From Thiocapsa sp035467215 (GTDB lineage Bacteria > Pseudomonadota > Gammaproteobacteria > Chromatiales > Chromatiaceae): DNA of 24,708 bases. How positions within the stretch are numbered: position 1 is the stretch's first letter; each line of letters begins with the position of its first letter. Positions 1 to 7,390 of the stretch are shown here, piece after piece. The notes beneath the pieces were generated by a model that worked only from the letters and a program-made list of their open reading frames with translations, searched no databases and was not told the origin of the DNA. The position numbers and the translations under genes were made by a program. The stretch spans positions 1-24,708 of the forward strand of contig NZ_DATITZ010000046.1 in the NCBI RefSeq assembly GCF_035467215.1, in the 5' to 3' direction.

Positions 1-246
1 TTGATCGTGCATGCCCATCTGCTGCGTAAGATTCTGGCGTTCAACGTGATGGGCAGCGGCGTCTTCCTGGTCCTCGCCGGCCTGGCAGGTCGCACGCCGT
101 CGGGGATCCCGGATCCGGTGCCACACGCGATGGTGATCACCGGGATCGTGGTGGCGGTCGCCGCCACGGCCTTGGCGCTCAGCCTAACGCTGCGTGTCGC
201 GGGAGCAACCGGGAGCGCCCGCTTGCCCGACGAGGCCGAGCGCTGA
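1..246 (+). CDS. MrpC/NuoK-like antiporter subunit, 5' partial
   Basis: The reading frame is open to the left window edge, so the gene probably begins upstream; the TTG at position 1 need not be the start. The 81 visible residues hold two hydrophobic segments (about residues 10–30 and 43–66) separated by the motif DPVPHAMVITGIVV. That resembles the DPxPQALVLTAIVI signature between the last two helices of MrpC/MnhC and NuoK. Family members have about 100–120 residues and three helices, so roughly one helix is missing. It is a small membrane subunit of a multisubunit cation/proton antiporter or complex-I-like module. The next gene starts 4 bp after its stop, so it is co-transcribed with the three large subunits downstream. 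Assignment to the family is firm; MrpC versus NuoK-type membership of a larger oxidoreductase cannot be settled from this window. Confidence 0.8.
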   Translation: MIVHAHLLRKILAFNVMGSGVFLVLAGLAGRTPSGIPDPVPHAMVITGIVVAVAATALALSLTLRVAGATGSARLPDEAER

Positions 247-250
247 GCCG

Positions 251-1723
251 ATGGATACGGCTATCTTGGCCCAAAGTGGACTGACTGCGCCCATCCTGGT
301 GCCGCTGATCGGCGCACTGCTCGCCTTCGTCATACGACGGTGGGCGACCTCGATCGGCCTGCTCAGTGTTCTCGCGCTCCTCGGAGCCGTGATCCTCCAG
401 GTCCCGAGCCTCTTTGCCGATGGCCCGCAGCGCCTTGCGGTGGGCGGCTGGGGTGCGCCACTGGGCGTCGATCTCTATGCGGACGGGTTGAGCATCGCGA
501 TGCTGCTCATGACCGCCGTCGTCGGGCTCGGGATTAGCCTTTACGCCGCCGTCTATTTCCGGGGCACACCCGCCCGGGGGCAGGCCTTCTGGCCGCTCTG
601 GCTGCTCCTGTTGACGGCGCTCAATGCGCTCTTCCTATCGGCCGACATCTTCAATCTCTATGTGACGCTGGAGATCCTGGGTCTCTCGGCGGTGGCGCTC
701 ACGGCGATTGCGGGCGGTGCGGATGCGCTGGTCGGGGCCATGCGCTATTTGCTGGTCAGCCTGCTCGGATCGCTCGCCTATCTGCTCGGTGTCGCACTGC
801 TCTATCACGCCTACGGGACGGTCGATATCGCCCTGCTGGCCGAGCGGATCGCCGCGGAGCCGGCCGCGTGGGCCGCGATGGGCTTGATGAGCGCCGGCCT
901 GATGCTCAAGACGGCGTTGTTCCCCCTGCACTTCTGGCTGCCGCCGGCGCATGCGAGCGCGGCGGCGCCGGTCAGCGCGGCGCTCTCCGCGCTCGTGATC
1001 AAGGGCTCCTTCTATCTGCTGCTGCGTCTTTGGGTCGAGCTGTTCGGCGAGATCGCCGGTGGGGTCACGACGCTGCTGGGTCTGCTGGGCGCAGCGGCCA
1101 TCCTCTGGGGCTCGATTCAGGCCCTGGCACAAACGCGTCTGAAGCTCCTGATCGCCTATTCGACGGTGGCCCAGATCGGCTATCTGTTTCTGGCCTTTCC
1201 GCTGGCCGTCGGGAGCGGGATCATGGCCTGGAGCGGCGTGCTCTATCTTGCACTCTCCCATGCCTTGGCGAAGGCGGCGATGTTCCTGGTTGCAGGGAAC
1301 CTGCTGCGCTTCGGCGGGCATGACCGGATCGCGGATCTGGATCGGGTCGTGCAGCGGCTGCCGCTGAGCATGGCGGCCTTCGCCCTGGCCGGGGTCAGCA
1401 TCATGGGGCTGCCGCCGAGCGGCGGATTCATCGGCAAATGGTTGTTGCTGGAGTCGGCGCTGACGCAGGGTCGCTGGGGCTGGGCGATCGTCATCATCCT
1501 CGGCGGCGTTCTGGCGGCGACTTACGTCTTCAAGGTTGTCGGCTATGCCTTCACCGAGTCCGAGAACCCGCATCAGGCCCAGCCGGTACCGGCAACGATG
1601 GAGTGGGTCGCCTTCGCACTGGCCGCTGCGGCGGTGCTGATGGGATTGATCGTCTCCCAGCCGCTCGCCTTGTTAGAGATCGGCGACCCCTTTGGGATCC
1701 AGACGGAGGTCGTGGCGCCATGA
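251..1723 (+). CDS. Proton-conducting membrane subunit, MrpD/NuoN type (first copy)
   Basis: A 490-residue, highly hydrophobic protein of the Proton_antipo_M family (NuoL/M/N, MrpA/D). The diagnostic motif KTALFPLHFWLPPAHASA lies at about residues 220–237. The charged residues expected of a working channel are present: a TM5 glutamate (E141), the TM7 lysine (K220), the TM8-region lysine (K251) and the TM12 lysine (K396, in GGFIGKW). About 14 membrane segments fit the length. The ATG at 251 was chosen because it lies 4 bp after the upstream stop and starts the protein just before its first helix; an upstream in-frame ATG at 194 would overlap the previous gene by 53 bp. The product should move protons or Na+ across the cytoplasmic membrane as part of an Mrp-like antiporter or complex-I-like assembly. 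Its exact partner is unknown. Confidence 0.88.
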   Translation: MDTAILAQSGLTAPILVPLIGALLAFVIRRWATSIGLLSVLALLGAVILQVPSLFADGPQRLAVGGWGAPLGVDLYADGLSIAMLLMTAVVGLGISLYAAVYFRGTPARGQAFWPLWLLLLTALNALFLSADIFNLYVTLEILGLSAVALTAIAGGADALVGAMRYLLVSLLGSLAYLLGVALLYHAYGTVDIALLAERIAAEPAAWAAMGLMSAGLMLKTALFPLHFWLPPAHASAAAPVSAALSALVIKGSFYLLLRLWVELFGEIAGGVTTLLGLLGAAAILWGSIQALAQTRLKLLIAYSTVAQIGYLFLAFPLAVGSGIMAWSGVLYLALSHALAKAAMFLVAGNLLRFGGHDRIADLDRVVQRLPLSMAAFALAGVSIMGLPPSGGFIGKWLLLESALTQGRWGWAIVIILGGVLAATYVFKVVGYAFTESENPHQAQPVPATMEWVAFALAAAAVLMGLIVSQPLALLEIGDPFGIQTEVVAP

Positions 1724-3219
1724 CGCTGGACGCCTGGGTTCCGCTCCTGGTCCTCTGCAGCTCGCTGGTGCCGGGTCTTCTGATATTCGGTCTGGACGAG
1801 TCGCGCGTGCGTTTGCGCACCACGCTCAACCTGGCGGGGGCCTTGACCAAGCTCGCGCTGGTGGGCGTCATGCTCTGGGGCGTCGCCCACGGGCACACCT
1901 ACGAGGTCCGCCTCACCTTTCTGCCGGGCCTGGATTTAGGCTTGCGCGCCGGACCGCTGGCGCTGCTTTTCCTGGTTCTGTCGAGCCTGCTGTGGCTGGT
2001 CACGACCATCTATGCCATCGGCTATCTGGAGGGATCGCCGCATCGCAGCCGCTTTTTCGGGTTCTTCAGCCTCTGCGTGACCGCGACCGTCGGGGTTGCG
2101 ATGGCCGCCGACATGCTGACATTCCTGCTCTTCTACGAGATGCTGACACTGGCCACGTATCCTCTGGTTGTCCACCGCGGCACCGAGGTCGCGCGTCGTG
2201 CCGGGCAGGTCTATCTGGCCTATACGATCGGCGGCGGCGCCCTGATGCTGTTGGGGATCGTGTGGCTCTACACCCTGACCGGCACGCTTGAGTTCACGCC
2301 GCGCGGGTTCGTCTCCGACCTGGATCCATCGCATCATCCGGCCCTGATCGTCATCTTCGTCTTTCTGATCGCCGGGCTCGGCGTGAAGGCGGCACTCATC
2401 CCCCTGCACGCCTGGCTCCCGATGGCGATGGTTGCCCCCGCACCGGTCTCGGCACTCCTGCACGCGGTCGCCGTCGTCAAGGCCGGCGCCTTCGGGATCG
2501 TGCGCGTCGTGTACGAAGTCTTCGGGGTCGAGTTCGCGGCCGTTCTGGGCGTCACCCTGCCGCTGGCGATCCTGGCCGCGGCAACCATCCTCTACGGATC
2601 GCTGCGGGCGATCTTTCAGGACGATCTCAAGCGGCGTCTTGCGTTCTCGACGGTCAGCCAGGTCTCCTACATCATCCTGGGTGTGGCCATTGCCAGCCCC
2701 ATCGCCACGATCGGCGGACTGGTGCATCTGGTGCACCAGGGACTCATGAAGATCACGCTCTTCTTCTGCGCGGGGAATCTGGCCGAGACCCTGGGAATCC
2801 ACAAAGTCAGCGAGATGAACGGCGTCGGCCGCCGCATGCCCTGGACCATGGTCGCCTTCACGATCGCCGCCTTCGGGATGATCGGCGCACCGCCGGTGGC
2901 CGGCTTCGTCACCAAGTGGTATCTGGGACTGGGCGCCTTGGATGCGGGCCAGCATTGGGTGCTGGTCGTCCTGGCGGCAAGCAGCCTACTCAATGCGGCC
3001 TATTTCCTACCGATACTCCATGCCGCCTGGTTCCGCGAGGCACCCGCAACCTGGCCCGAGGAGCGGGACTTCGGGCGTCGCCAGACCGCGCGCGCCCTCC
3101 TGTGGCCGCCCCTGGTGACCGCGCTGACCGCCTTACTGGCCGGGCTCTTCGCGGCGCTGCCCTTCAGTCCTCTGGAATGGGCGCGCTTTATCGCGGAGCA
3201 GGAGTTCACGCGACCGTGA
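1720..3219 (+). CDS. Proton-conducting membrane subunit, NuoM/MrpD type (second copy)
   Basis: A 499-residue membrane protein of the Proton_antipo_M family. The core motif KAALIPLHAWLPMAMVAP is at about residues 223–240. Relay residues are intact: E140 in TM5 (FYEMLTLA), K223, H248, K254 and K399 (GFVTKW). The ATG at 1720 overlaps the preceding stop as ATGA, with GGAGGT at 1705–1710 as ribosome site, so translational coupling is likely. It differs substantially from the first copy, so this is not a recent duplication; the pair resembles the paired antiporter-like subunits of Mrp and group 4 hydrogenase complexes. No quinone or NADH module lies in the window, so the electron donor, if any, is unknown. 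Confidence 0.88.
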   Translation: MTLDAWVPLLVLCSSLVPGLLIFGLDESRVRLRTTLNLAGALTKLALVGVMLWGVAHGHTYEVRLTFLPGLDLGLRAGPLALLFLVLSSLLWLVTTIYAIGYLEGSPHRSRFFGFFSLCVTATVGVAMAADMLTFLLFYEMLTLATYPLVVHRGTEVARRAGQVYLAYTIGGGALMLLGIVWLYTLTGTLEFTPRGFVSDLDPSHHPALIVIFVFLIAGLGVKAALIPLHAWLPMAMVAPAPVSALLHAVAVVKAGAFGIVRVVYEVFGVEFAAVLGVTLPLAILAAATILYGSLRAIFQDDLKRRLAFSTVSQVSYIILGVAIASPIATIGGLVHLVHQGLMKITLFFCAGNLAETLGIHKVSEMNGVGRRMPWTMVAFTIAAFGMIGAPPVAGFVTKWYLGLGALDAGQHWVLVVLAASSLLNAAYFLPILHAAWFREAPATWPEERDFGRRQTARALLWPPLVTALTALLAGLFAALPFSPLEWARFIAEQEFTRP

Positions 3220-4979
3220 GCGTGGAGGTCCTTGAGGCGGCGGCGCTGTTCGCACTGGTCTGGCCGTTCGTTGCGGCGTCCCTGTGGGCCGTCCGTGCGG
3301 CACGGCCATGGGTGATCGGGCTTCTGCCCTGGTCGGCGGCGCCCGCGCTGGCGGTTGCACTGCTTGTCCCTGACCTGACGCTGCCGCTGCCCGAGACGCT
3401 GCTGGGCAGCGGACTGGCGCTCGATGCCACCGGACGGGTCTTTCTGGCGACGACGGCGCTGCTCTGGTGGGTCGCGAGCGCGCTGATGGTCGGGCGACGA
3501 CCCGGCGGTGGCGGCGAACGGCGTTCGGTCTTGCCGGCGCTGCTCGCGATGGGGGCCGGCTTCACGCTCGCCCTGGCGGACAACGGGCTCTTGTGGTTCG
3601 CCGCCGGGACGCTGGCGGGCTATGCGGTCTACGCGCTGATCCTGCAGGATGCGGCGCGACCGGCACGCGCGGCCGGCCGACGGCTGGTCATCCTGCTCGT
3701 GCTCAGTGATCTGCTGCTGTTCGAGCTGTTCCTGATCCTCGCCCATGCGGCCGGCGGGACCTCTTTCGCCGACCTGCGCGGGGCGGTTGCCGCGCTCGAC
3801 AACCCAACATTTGTCCTGGCCCTGATGACGCTCGGATTCGGGGTAAAGGCCGCCGTGCTCGGCGTGCATCTGTGGCTGTTGCCCGCATTCGGGTCGACGA
3901 CACTCGGGGTGCGTGTCGCGCTGATCACCTTTGTCGCCGCAGCCGGTCTGCTCGGCTGGCTGCGTCTTCTGCCCTTGGGTGAGATGACCTGGACGGCCGA
4001 GGGGGTGGCGCTCCACGGGTGGGCATTCGCGACGGCGGCCACGGCTCTGATGATGGGCTTTTTGTGGGCAGGGCAGCGCGCGCTTGCGGGCGGTATCCTG
4101 ATGGCGCTGACGGGGCAATGGCTGTGGGCGCTCGCGGCCGCGCTGCAACGACCCGAGTCGGGCGTCGCCATCGCGGCCCTCTTGCCGATGCTTGCGCTGC
4201 AATCAAGTCTCGCGCTCGCCGCGCTGGTGCTGCTCGATGACGCCGGCCGGACCCGACACCGGGCGCTGCGCATGGCGATGGCCTGGCTCGCCGTCGTGCT
4301 GGTGGTGCTCGCACCCCTGCCGCTCTTTGTGGTCTGGATCGCTGCGGGGCCTCTTTTCGCCCTTGATCTGGTCGCCCTTGATCCGGTCGCCCTTGAACTG
4401 GCGTGGCCGTCGGTTGCGGTGGCGCTGCTGCTCGGTCGGTTTATCGCGGGGATGACGCCGCATGAGGGGGCCTCGAGTCGGTCTCGGTCAAGACATCCGC
4501 AAAGCCGAATGACGCTCGGTGCCGGCCTCCTTGTCGCCTCGGCCGTCGGGGCAGCGACAGGCCTGCTCGGATACCCGCCGACCGGCCTCTGGTCGCCGAT
4601 TCAGGCCGACGCGCCCGACTGGTCCTACGGCTCGGCTGTCGCGGTCGCGGTTCTCGTCGGAGCCGTCTCGCTCGGTTGGCTCGCATCGCTGCGCGCGCGG
4701 CAGCGTCCCGCGCCCGGTTCGGTCGGCTGGTCGCCGACCCGAGTGCCCGCATTACATGAGCGACTGCGCGCCCTGCGCGGGCAGCTGCGCCATATCTTGC
4801 GGAGCCGACTGCCGGGTTGGCGCGACGCCATCCTGGACGCACTCGCGGCAGCCGCGTCGAGCGCGTCTGCCTGCGCGCTCGTTCGACGGGCCGAGGCAAG
4901 GCTGATGCGCTGGGAGTCCGCCTTGGCGATGCTGCTCCTGGCCGGTCTCGCCGTCGGGTGGTCCGCGTTTGGTGGTTGA
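3216..4979 (+). CDS. Diverged NuoL/M/MrpD-like membrane subunit, probably non-pumping
   Basis: A 587-residue polytopic protein. The GTG at 3216 overlaps the upstream stop as GTGA, which favours this start. It is recognisable as a relative of the two preceding subunits from the segment GFGVKAAVLGVHLWLLPAFG (about residues 207–226), which aligns with their TM7 motif. The motif is degraded: the proline before the His is lost and WLPxAH has become WLLPAF. The TM7 lysine remains (K211). The TM5 glutamate position reads FAAGTLAG (about 128–135), and no TM8 or TM12 lysine equivalent is visible. A loop and tail of about 170 residues extends the C-terminus, with basic segments around residues 490–560 and a last helix at the end. 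A structural or regulatory role in the same complex is inferred. Codon use matches its neighbours. Confidence 0.7.
   Translation: MSVEVLEAAALFALVWPFVAASLWAVRAARPWVIGLLPWSAAPALAVALLVPDLTLPLPETLLGSGLALDATGRVFLATTALLWWVASALMVGRRPGGGGERRSVLPALLAMGAGFTLALADNGLLWFAAGTLAGYAVYALILQDAARPARAAGRRLVILLVLSDLLLFELFLILAHAAGGTSFADLRGAVAALDNPTFVLALMTLGFGVKAAVLGVHLWLLPAFGSTTLGVRVALITFVAAAGLLGWLRLLPLGEMTWTAEGVALHGWAFATAATALMMGFLWAGQRALAGGILMALTGQWLWALAAALQRPESGVAIAALLPMLALQSSLALAALVLLDDAGRTRHRALRMAMAWLAVVLVVLAPLPLFVVWIAAGPLFALDLVALDPVALELAWPSVAVALLLGRFIAGMTPHEGASSRSRSRHPQSRMTLGAGLLVASAVGAATGLLGYPPTGLWSPIQADAPDWSYGSAVAVAVLVGAVSLGWLASLRARQRPAPGSVGWSPTRVPALHERLRALRGQLRHILRSRLPGWRDAILDALAAAASSASACALVRRAEARLMRWESALAMLLLAGLAVGWSAFGG
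4359..4403 (+). repeat. 15-bp tandem repeat, three imperfect units, inside the diverged subunit gene
   Basis: Three consecutive 15-bp units, consensus GCCCTTGATCYGGTC, start at 4359, 4374 and 4389; the third has drifted. They encode ALDLV, ALDPV and ALELA in a membrane-proximal segment. In-frame repeat length means copy-number change would not break the gene. Confidence 0.75.
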
Positions 4980-5005
4980 CGGGAAATGCGTTCTGACGGG
5001 TCCTG

Positions 5006-5034
5006 TTGCCGCTCGTTCGGAAAGGCTCTAACCT
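5006..5034 (+). promoter_or_regulatory. Possible sigma-70 promoter for the LOV gene
   Basis: TTGCCG at 5006–5011 and TAACCT at 5029–5034 are 17 bp apart, in the short gap between the membrane-complex operon and the LOV gene. The spacing is ideal but both hexamers are weak matches, so this is only a candidate. Confidence 0.25.
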
Positions 5035-5067
5035 CTGGTGATTCGAATCAACACCAAAGAGCACGCC

Positions 5068-5526
5068 ATGGATTTCGTCGCCGACAAAGATGCGGACCTG
5101 ATCCCCTTCGTGTTATCGCAGATCCTCGATACCTCGATCAACGGCATTACACTCTCGGATCCGGATCAAGAGGACAACCCGATCGTTTACGCCAACGAGG
5201 CGTTCGAGCTGATCACGGGTTACAGCCGCGAGGAGATCGTCGGGCACAACTGCCGCATCCTCCAAGGTCAAGAACACGACCAAGAGGGGCTCGAGAAGGT
5301 TCGCGAAGCCATCCGCGAGCACAAGCGGACGACGGTCACGCTGCGTAACTATCGCAAGGACGGAACGCTGTTCTACAACCGCTTCTCCATTCGGCCGCTG
5401 TACGATCGCCAAGGCAAGCTGATCTATTTCCTGGGCGTCCAGTACGACGTGACCGAGCAGGTCTATGCTCGGGAAGAATTGGAACGACTCAAGGAGATGT
5501 TGCGCGTGGCCGACCGGGAGACCTGA
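5068..5526 (+). CDS. Short LOV (blue-light sensing PAS) protein
   Basis: A 152-residue protein consisting of one LOV domain (about residues 20–130) with a short N-terminal cap and a C-terminal helix (about 132–150) that could form a coiled coil. The photoactive cysteine is present in GHNCRILQGQ (C62); the canonical motif is GRNCRFLQG. Two FMN-contacting asparagines fit at N94 (NYRKDG) and N104, and the signalling glutamine at Q125 (FLGVQYD). On blue light, such proteins form a reversible cysteinyl-flavin adduct. There is no attached kinase, GGDEF or HTH domain, so it belongs with short LOV proteins like those of Pseudomonas putida, which signal through dimer rearrangement. The ATG at 5068 has AAAGAG 6 bp upstream; a GTG at 5038 would add ten residues. 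The output partner is not apparent. Confidence 0.9.
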   Translation: MDFVADKDADLIPFVLSQILDTSINGITLSDPDQEDNPIVYANEAFELITGYSREEIVGHNCRILQGQEHDQEGLEKVREAIREHKRTTVTLRNYRKDGTLFYNRFSIRPLYDRQGKLIYFLGVQYDVTEQVYAREELERLKEMLRVADRET

Positions 5527-5595
5527 TCGGACCTCGGCCCCGGCGGCATCGGTTCTTCATCGTCACCGATCACCGAAAACCGGGCTCGAATGCCC

Positions 5596-6372
5596 TTACT
5601 CCGGCCCTGAGTCGGGGTCGATACCCAAGGCACGTAACCGCTCGGCCAATCGCTCGGCACGCGCCTGTTCCCGGTCCGCCCGCGCGTTGGCCTCCCGGGC
5701 ACGCTCCGCTTCCCGCTCGGCCCTGGCAGCTTCCCGCGCTGCACGCGCGGACTGCTCGATGGCTCGCGCCTGCTCCGCATCGGCCCGTCGCGCCAACTCG
5801 ATGGAGCTCAAAAACGGCCGTCCGGACGGATCGAACAACTCCAGCGTCTCGGGCGTGAGCGCAAAGCGCATGCCTAGGCGCGGACTGGTCCAGCCTCGGA
5901 CATGGGATTGTGCGGCTAGGCGGGACGTGCCATCGTCGGTCCGACGCCGTATCCAGATCTCCAGGCGGTTCCGGTCGGGATCGTAGAGGTAATACTCTTC
6001 GACACCGTAGCGATCGTAGAAGGCCAGCTTGTCCGCCATCTCCTTGGCGCTGTTGGACGGCGACAGGATCTCGAACACGACCTGAGGGGCGATCCCGTCC
6101 TCCTCCCACTGCCGGTAAGAGCCGCGCCGCCCCTTCGGACGGCCGAAGGCGACCAGCACGTCCGGGGCGATCGGCCCGGTCTCGCGCCGATCCGGCACCG
6201 GATACCAGAGCAGATCGCCGGCGATGAAGACATCCGGGCGGTCAGCGAAGAGGATCTCCAGATTTTCCTTGATCTTGACGATCCACTCGTACTGCTCGGT
6301 GTTGTCCGCCATCGGCTGTCCGTCGCTCTCGGGATAGGGGTCGTCGGGGTCGATATGCAGCAAGGGGTTCAT
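5596..6372 (-). CDS. Uma2-family (DUF820) PD-(D/E)XK nuclease-like protein with coiled-coil tail
   Basis: A 258-residue protein. Residues of about 15–185 form a Uma2/DUF820 fold: IAPDVLVAFG carries the PD, and VVFEILSPSN followed by KLAFYDRYGVEEYYLYDPD is the family's core E...K...Y pattern. The last ~70 residues are a highly charged Ala/Arg/Glu helix, likely a coiled coil. The family is restriction-endonuclease-like but rarely tested biochemically; copies are abundant in cyanobacteria and some proteobacteria. The ATG at 6372 has GGAG at 6380–6383; an upstream in-frame start at 6525 has no such site. It faces the LOV gene convergently. Cellular role unknown. Confidence 0.85.
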   Translation of the reverse strand: MNPLLHIDPDDPYPESDGQPMADNTEQYEWIVKIKENLEILFADRPDVFIAGDLLWYPVPDRRETGPIAPDVLVAFGRPKGRRGSYRQWEEDGIAPQVVFEILSPSNSAKEMADKLAFYDRYGVEEYYLYDPDRNRLEIWIRRRTDDGTSRLAAQSHVRGWTSPRLGMRFALTPETLELFDPSGRPFLSSIELARRADAEQARAIEQSARAAREAARAEREAERAREANARADREQARAERLAERLRALGIDPDSGPE

Positions 6373-6505
6373 CGGCTTGCTCCGGTTGTGTCCAACGGGC
6401 TGATCTCGGCGGATTCTACTGCGTCGGTCAAAGGAGAGAGTACACGAAAAGAGCTCACCCGATTGTGCCTCGCTCTCGCTCGGCACAACCTCGACGACCA
6501 ACAGG

Positions 6506-7390
6506 CTACATGCGTTCGATGCCAAAACGCCTCAGGATGCCCTTCTCGATCACCACCGCGAAGAAGGCGAAGACCGAGAGCCCCAGGAATCAGCCCCCAG
6601 GCTGCGAGATCCAAGCCACCGGTATGGAAAACAGCCTGCATGGGCGGGGCATAAGTGAAGAGGAGCTGCAGCCCGATCAGGACGAGACTGGCCCAGAAGG
6701 CGACCGGATCAAGACCCGCCTTGAGCGCCAAGGCCATGAGCGCGCCTTCGGTCGGATCGCCGACCAGGGTCCAAGCGCCCGTATCGTCGCGGCTCAGGTG
6801 GGCGTCGATGCACAGGAGCGCGCAGCGCGCCAGGCCCAGCAGGCCCTCGTCACGACGCGGATCGATCGATCTGCCGTCCTGCTCGAAGCCGCCGTCGGGG
6901 GCATAACCCGCACCGCTCACCTGGATGTCGCGATCCGGCAGCACCAAACGGACCGCCGTCATCTCGTTCTTGGTCAGGGTACCGGTCTTGTCCGAACAGA
7001 TCACGGTGACCGACCCTAAGGTTTCCACCGCAGGCAGACGCCGCACGATCGCCCTCTCCCGGGCCATGATGCGGGTGCCGATCGCCAGGGTGATGGTCAC
7101 GATGGCGGGAAGCCCCTCGGGGATGGCCGCGACCGCGAGGCCCACGACGGCAAGAAAAACATCCGCCGGGGGCATCGCCACGACCCGATGGCCGTAGGCA
7201 TAGGTCAGTGCGCCGAGGGCGAGGATGAAGAGCGTGAATATCTCCGGGTACCAGCTCTTCGGCATCGATCTCGCGCCGGCTGCCGTCGCGCAGCACGGTG
7301 GCCCGACTCGCCAGCATGGCGCGCACCGCCTCGAGTGCCTGCTCGACCTTACCCTCTTGAACGAATCCGATGAGCGCGTTGATGATGACC
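6506..7390 (-). pseudogene. P-type (P2, Ca2+/cation) ATPase remnant
   Basis: Three pieces of one P2-type ATPase lie in three successive frames. Piece one (~7390–7250) matches the region after TM2 to the start of the actuator domain (INALIGFVQEGK ... EELVPGD). Piece two (~7245–6590) jumps to TM3–TM4 (AVAAIPEGLPAIVT) and the phosphorylation site ICSDKTGTLTKNE, then through VGDPTEGAL of the nucleotide domain directly to the last membrane helices (LLFTYAPPMQ). Piece three (~6590–6506) is the usual C-terminal end, closing at a TAG (6506–6508) in another frame. The N-terminus, TGES loop, TGDGxND hinge and TM5–8 are missing, so the product cannot be functional. It shares its 5' breakpoint with the neighbouring CheB/CheR gene. 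Confidence 0.9.
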
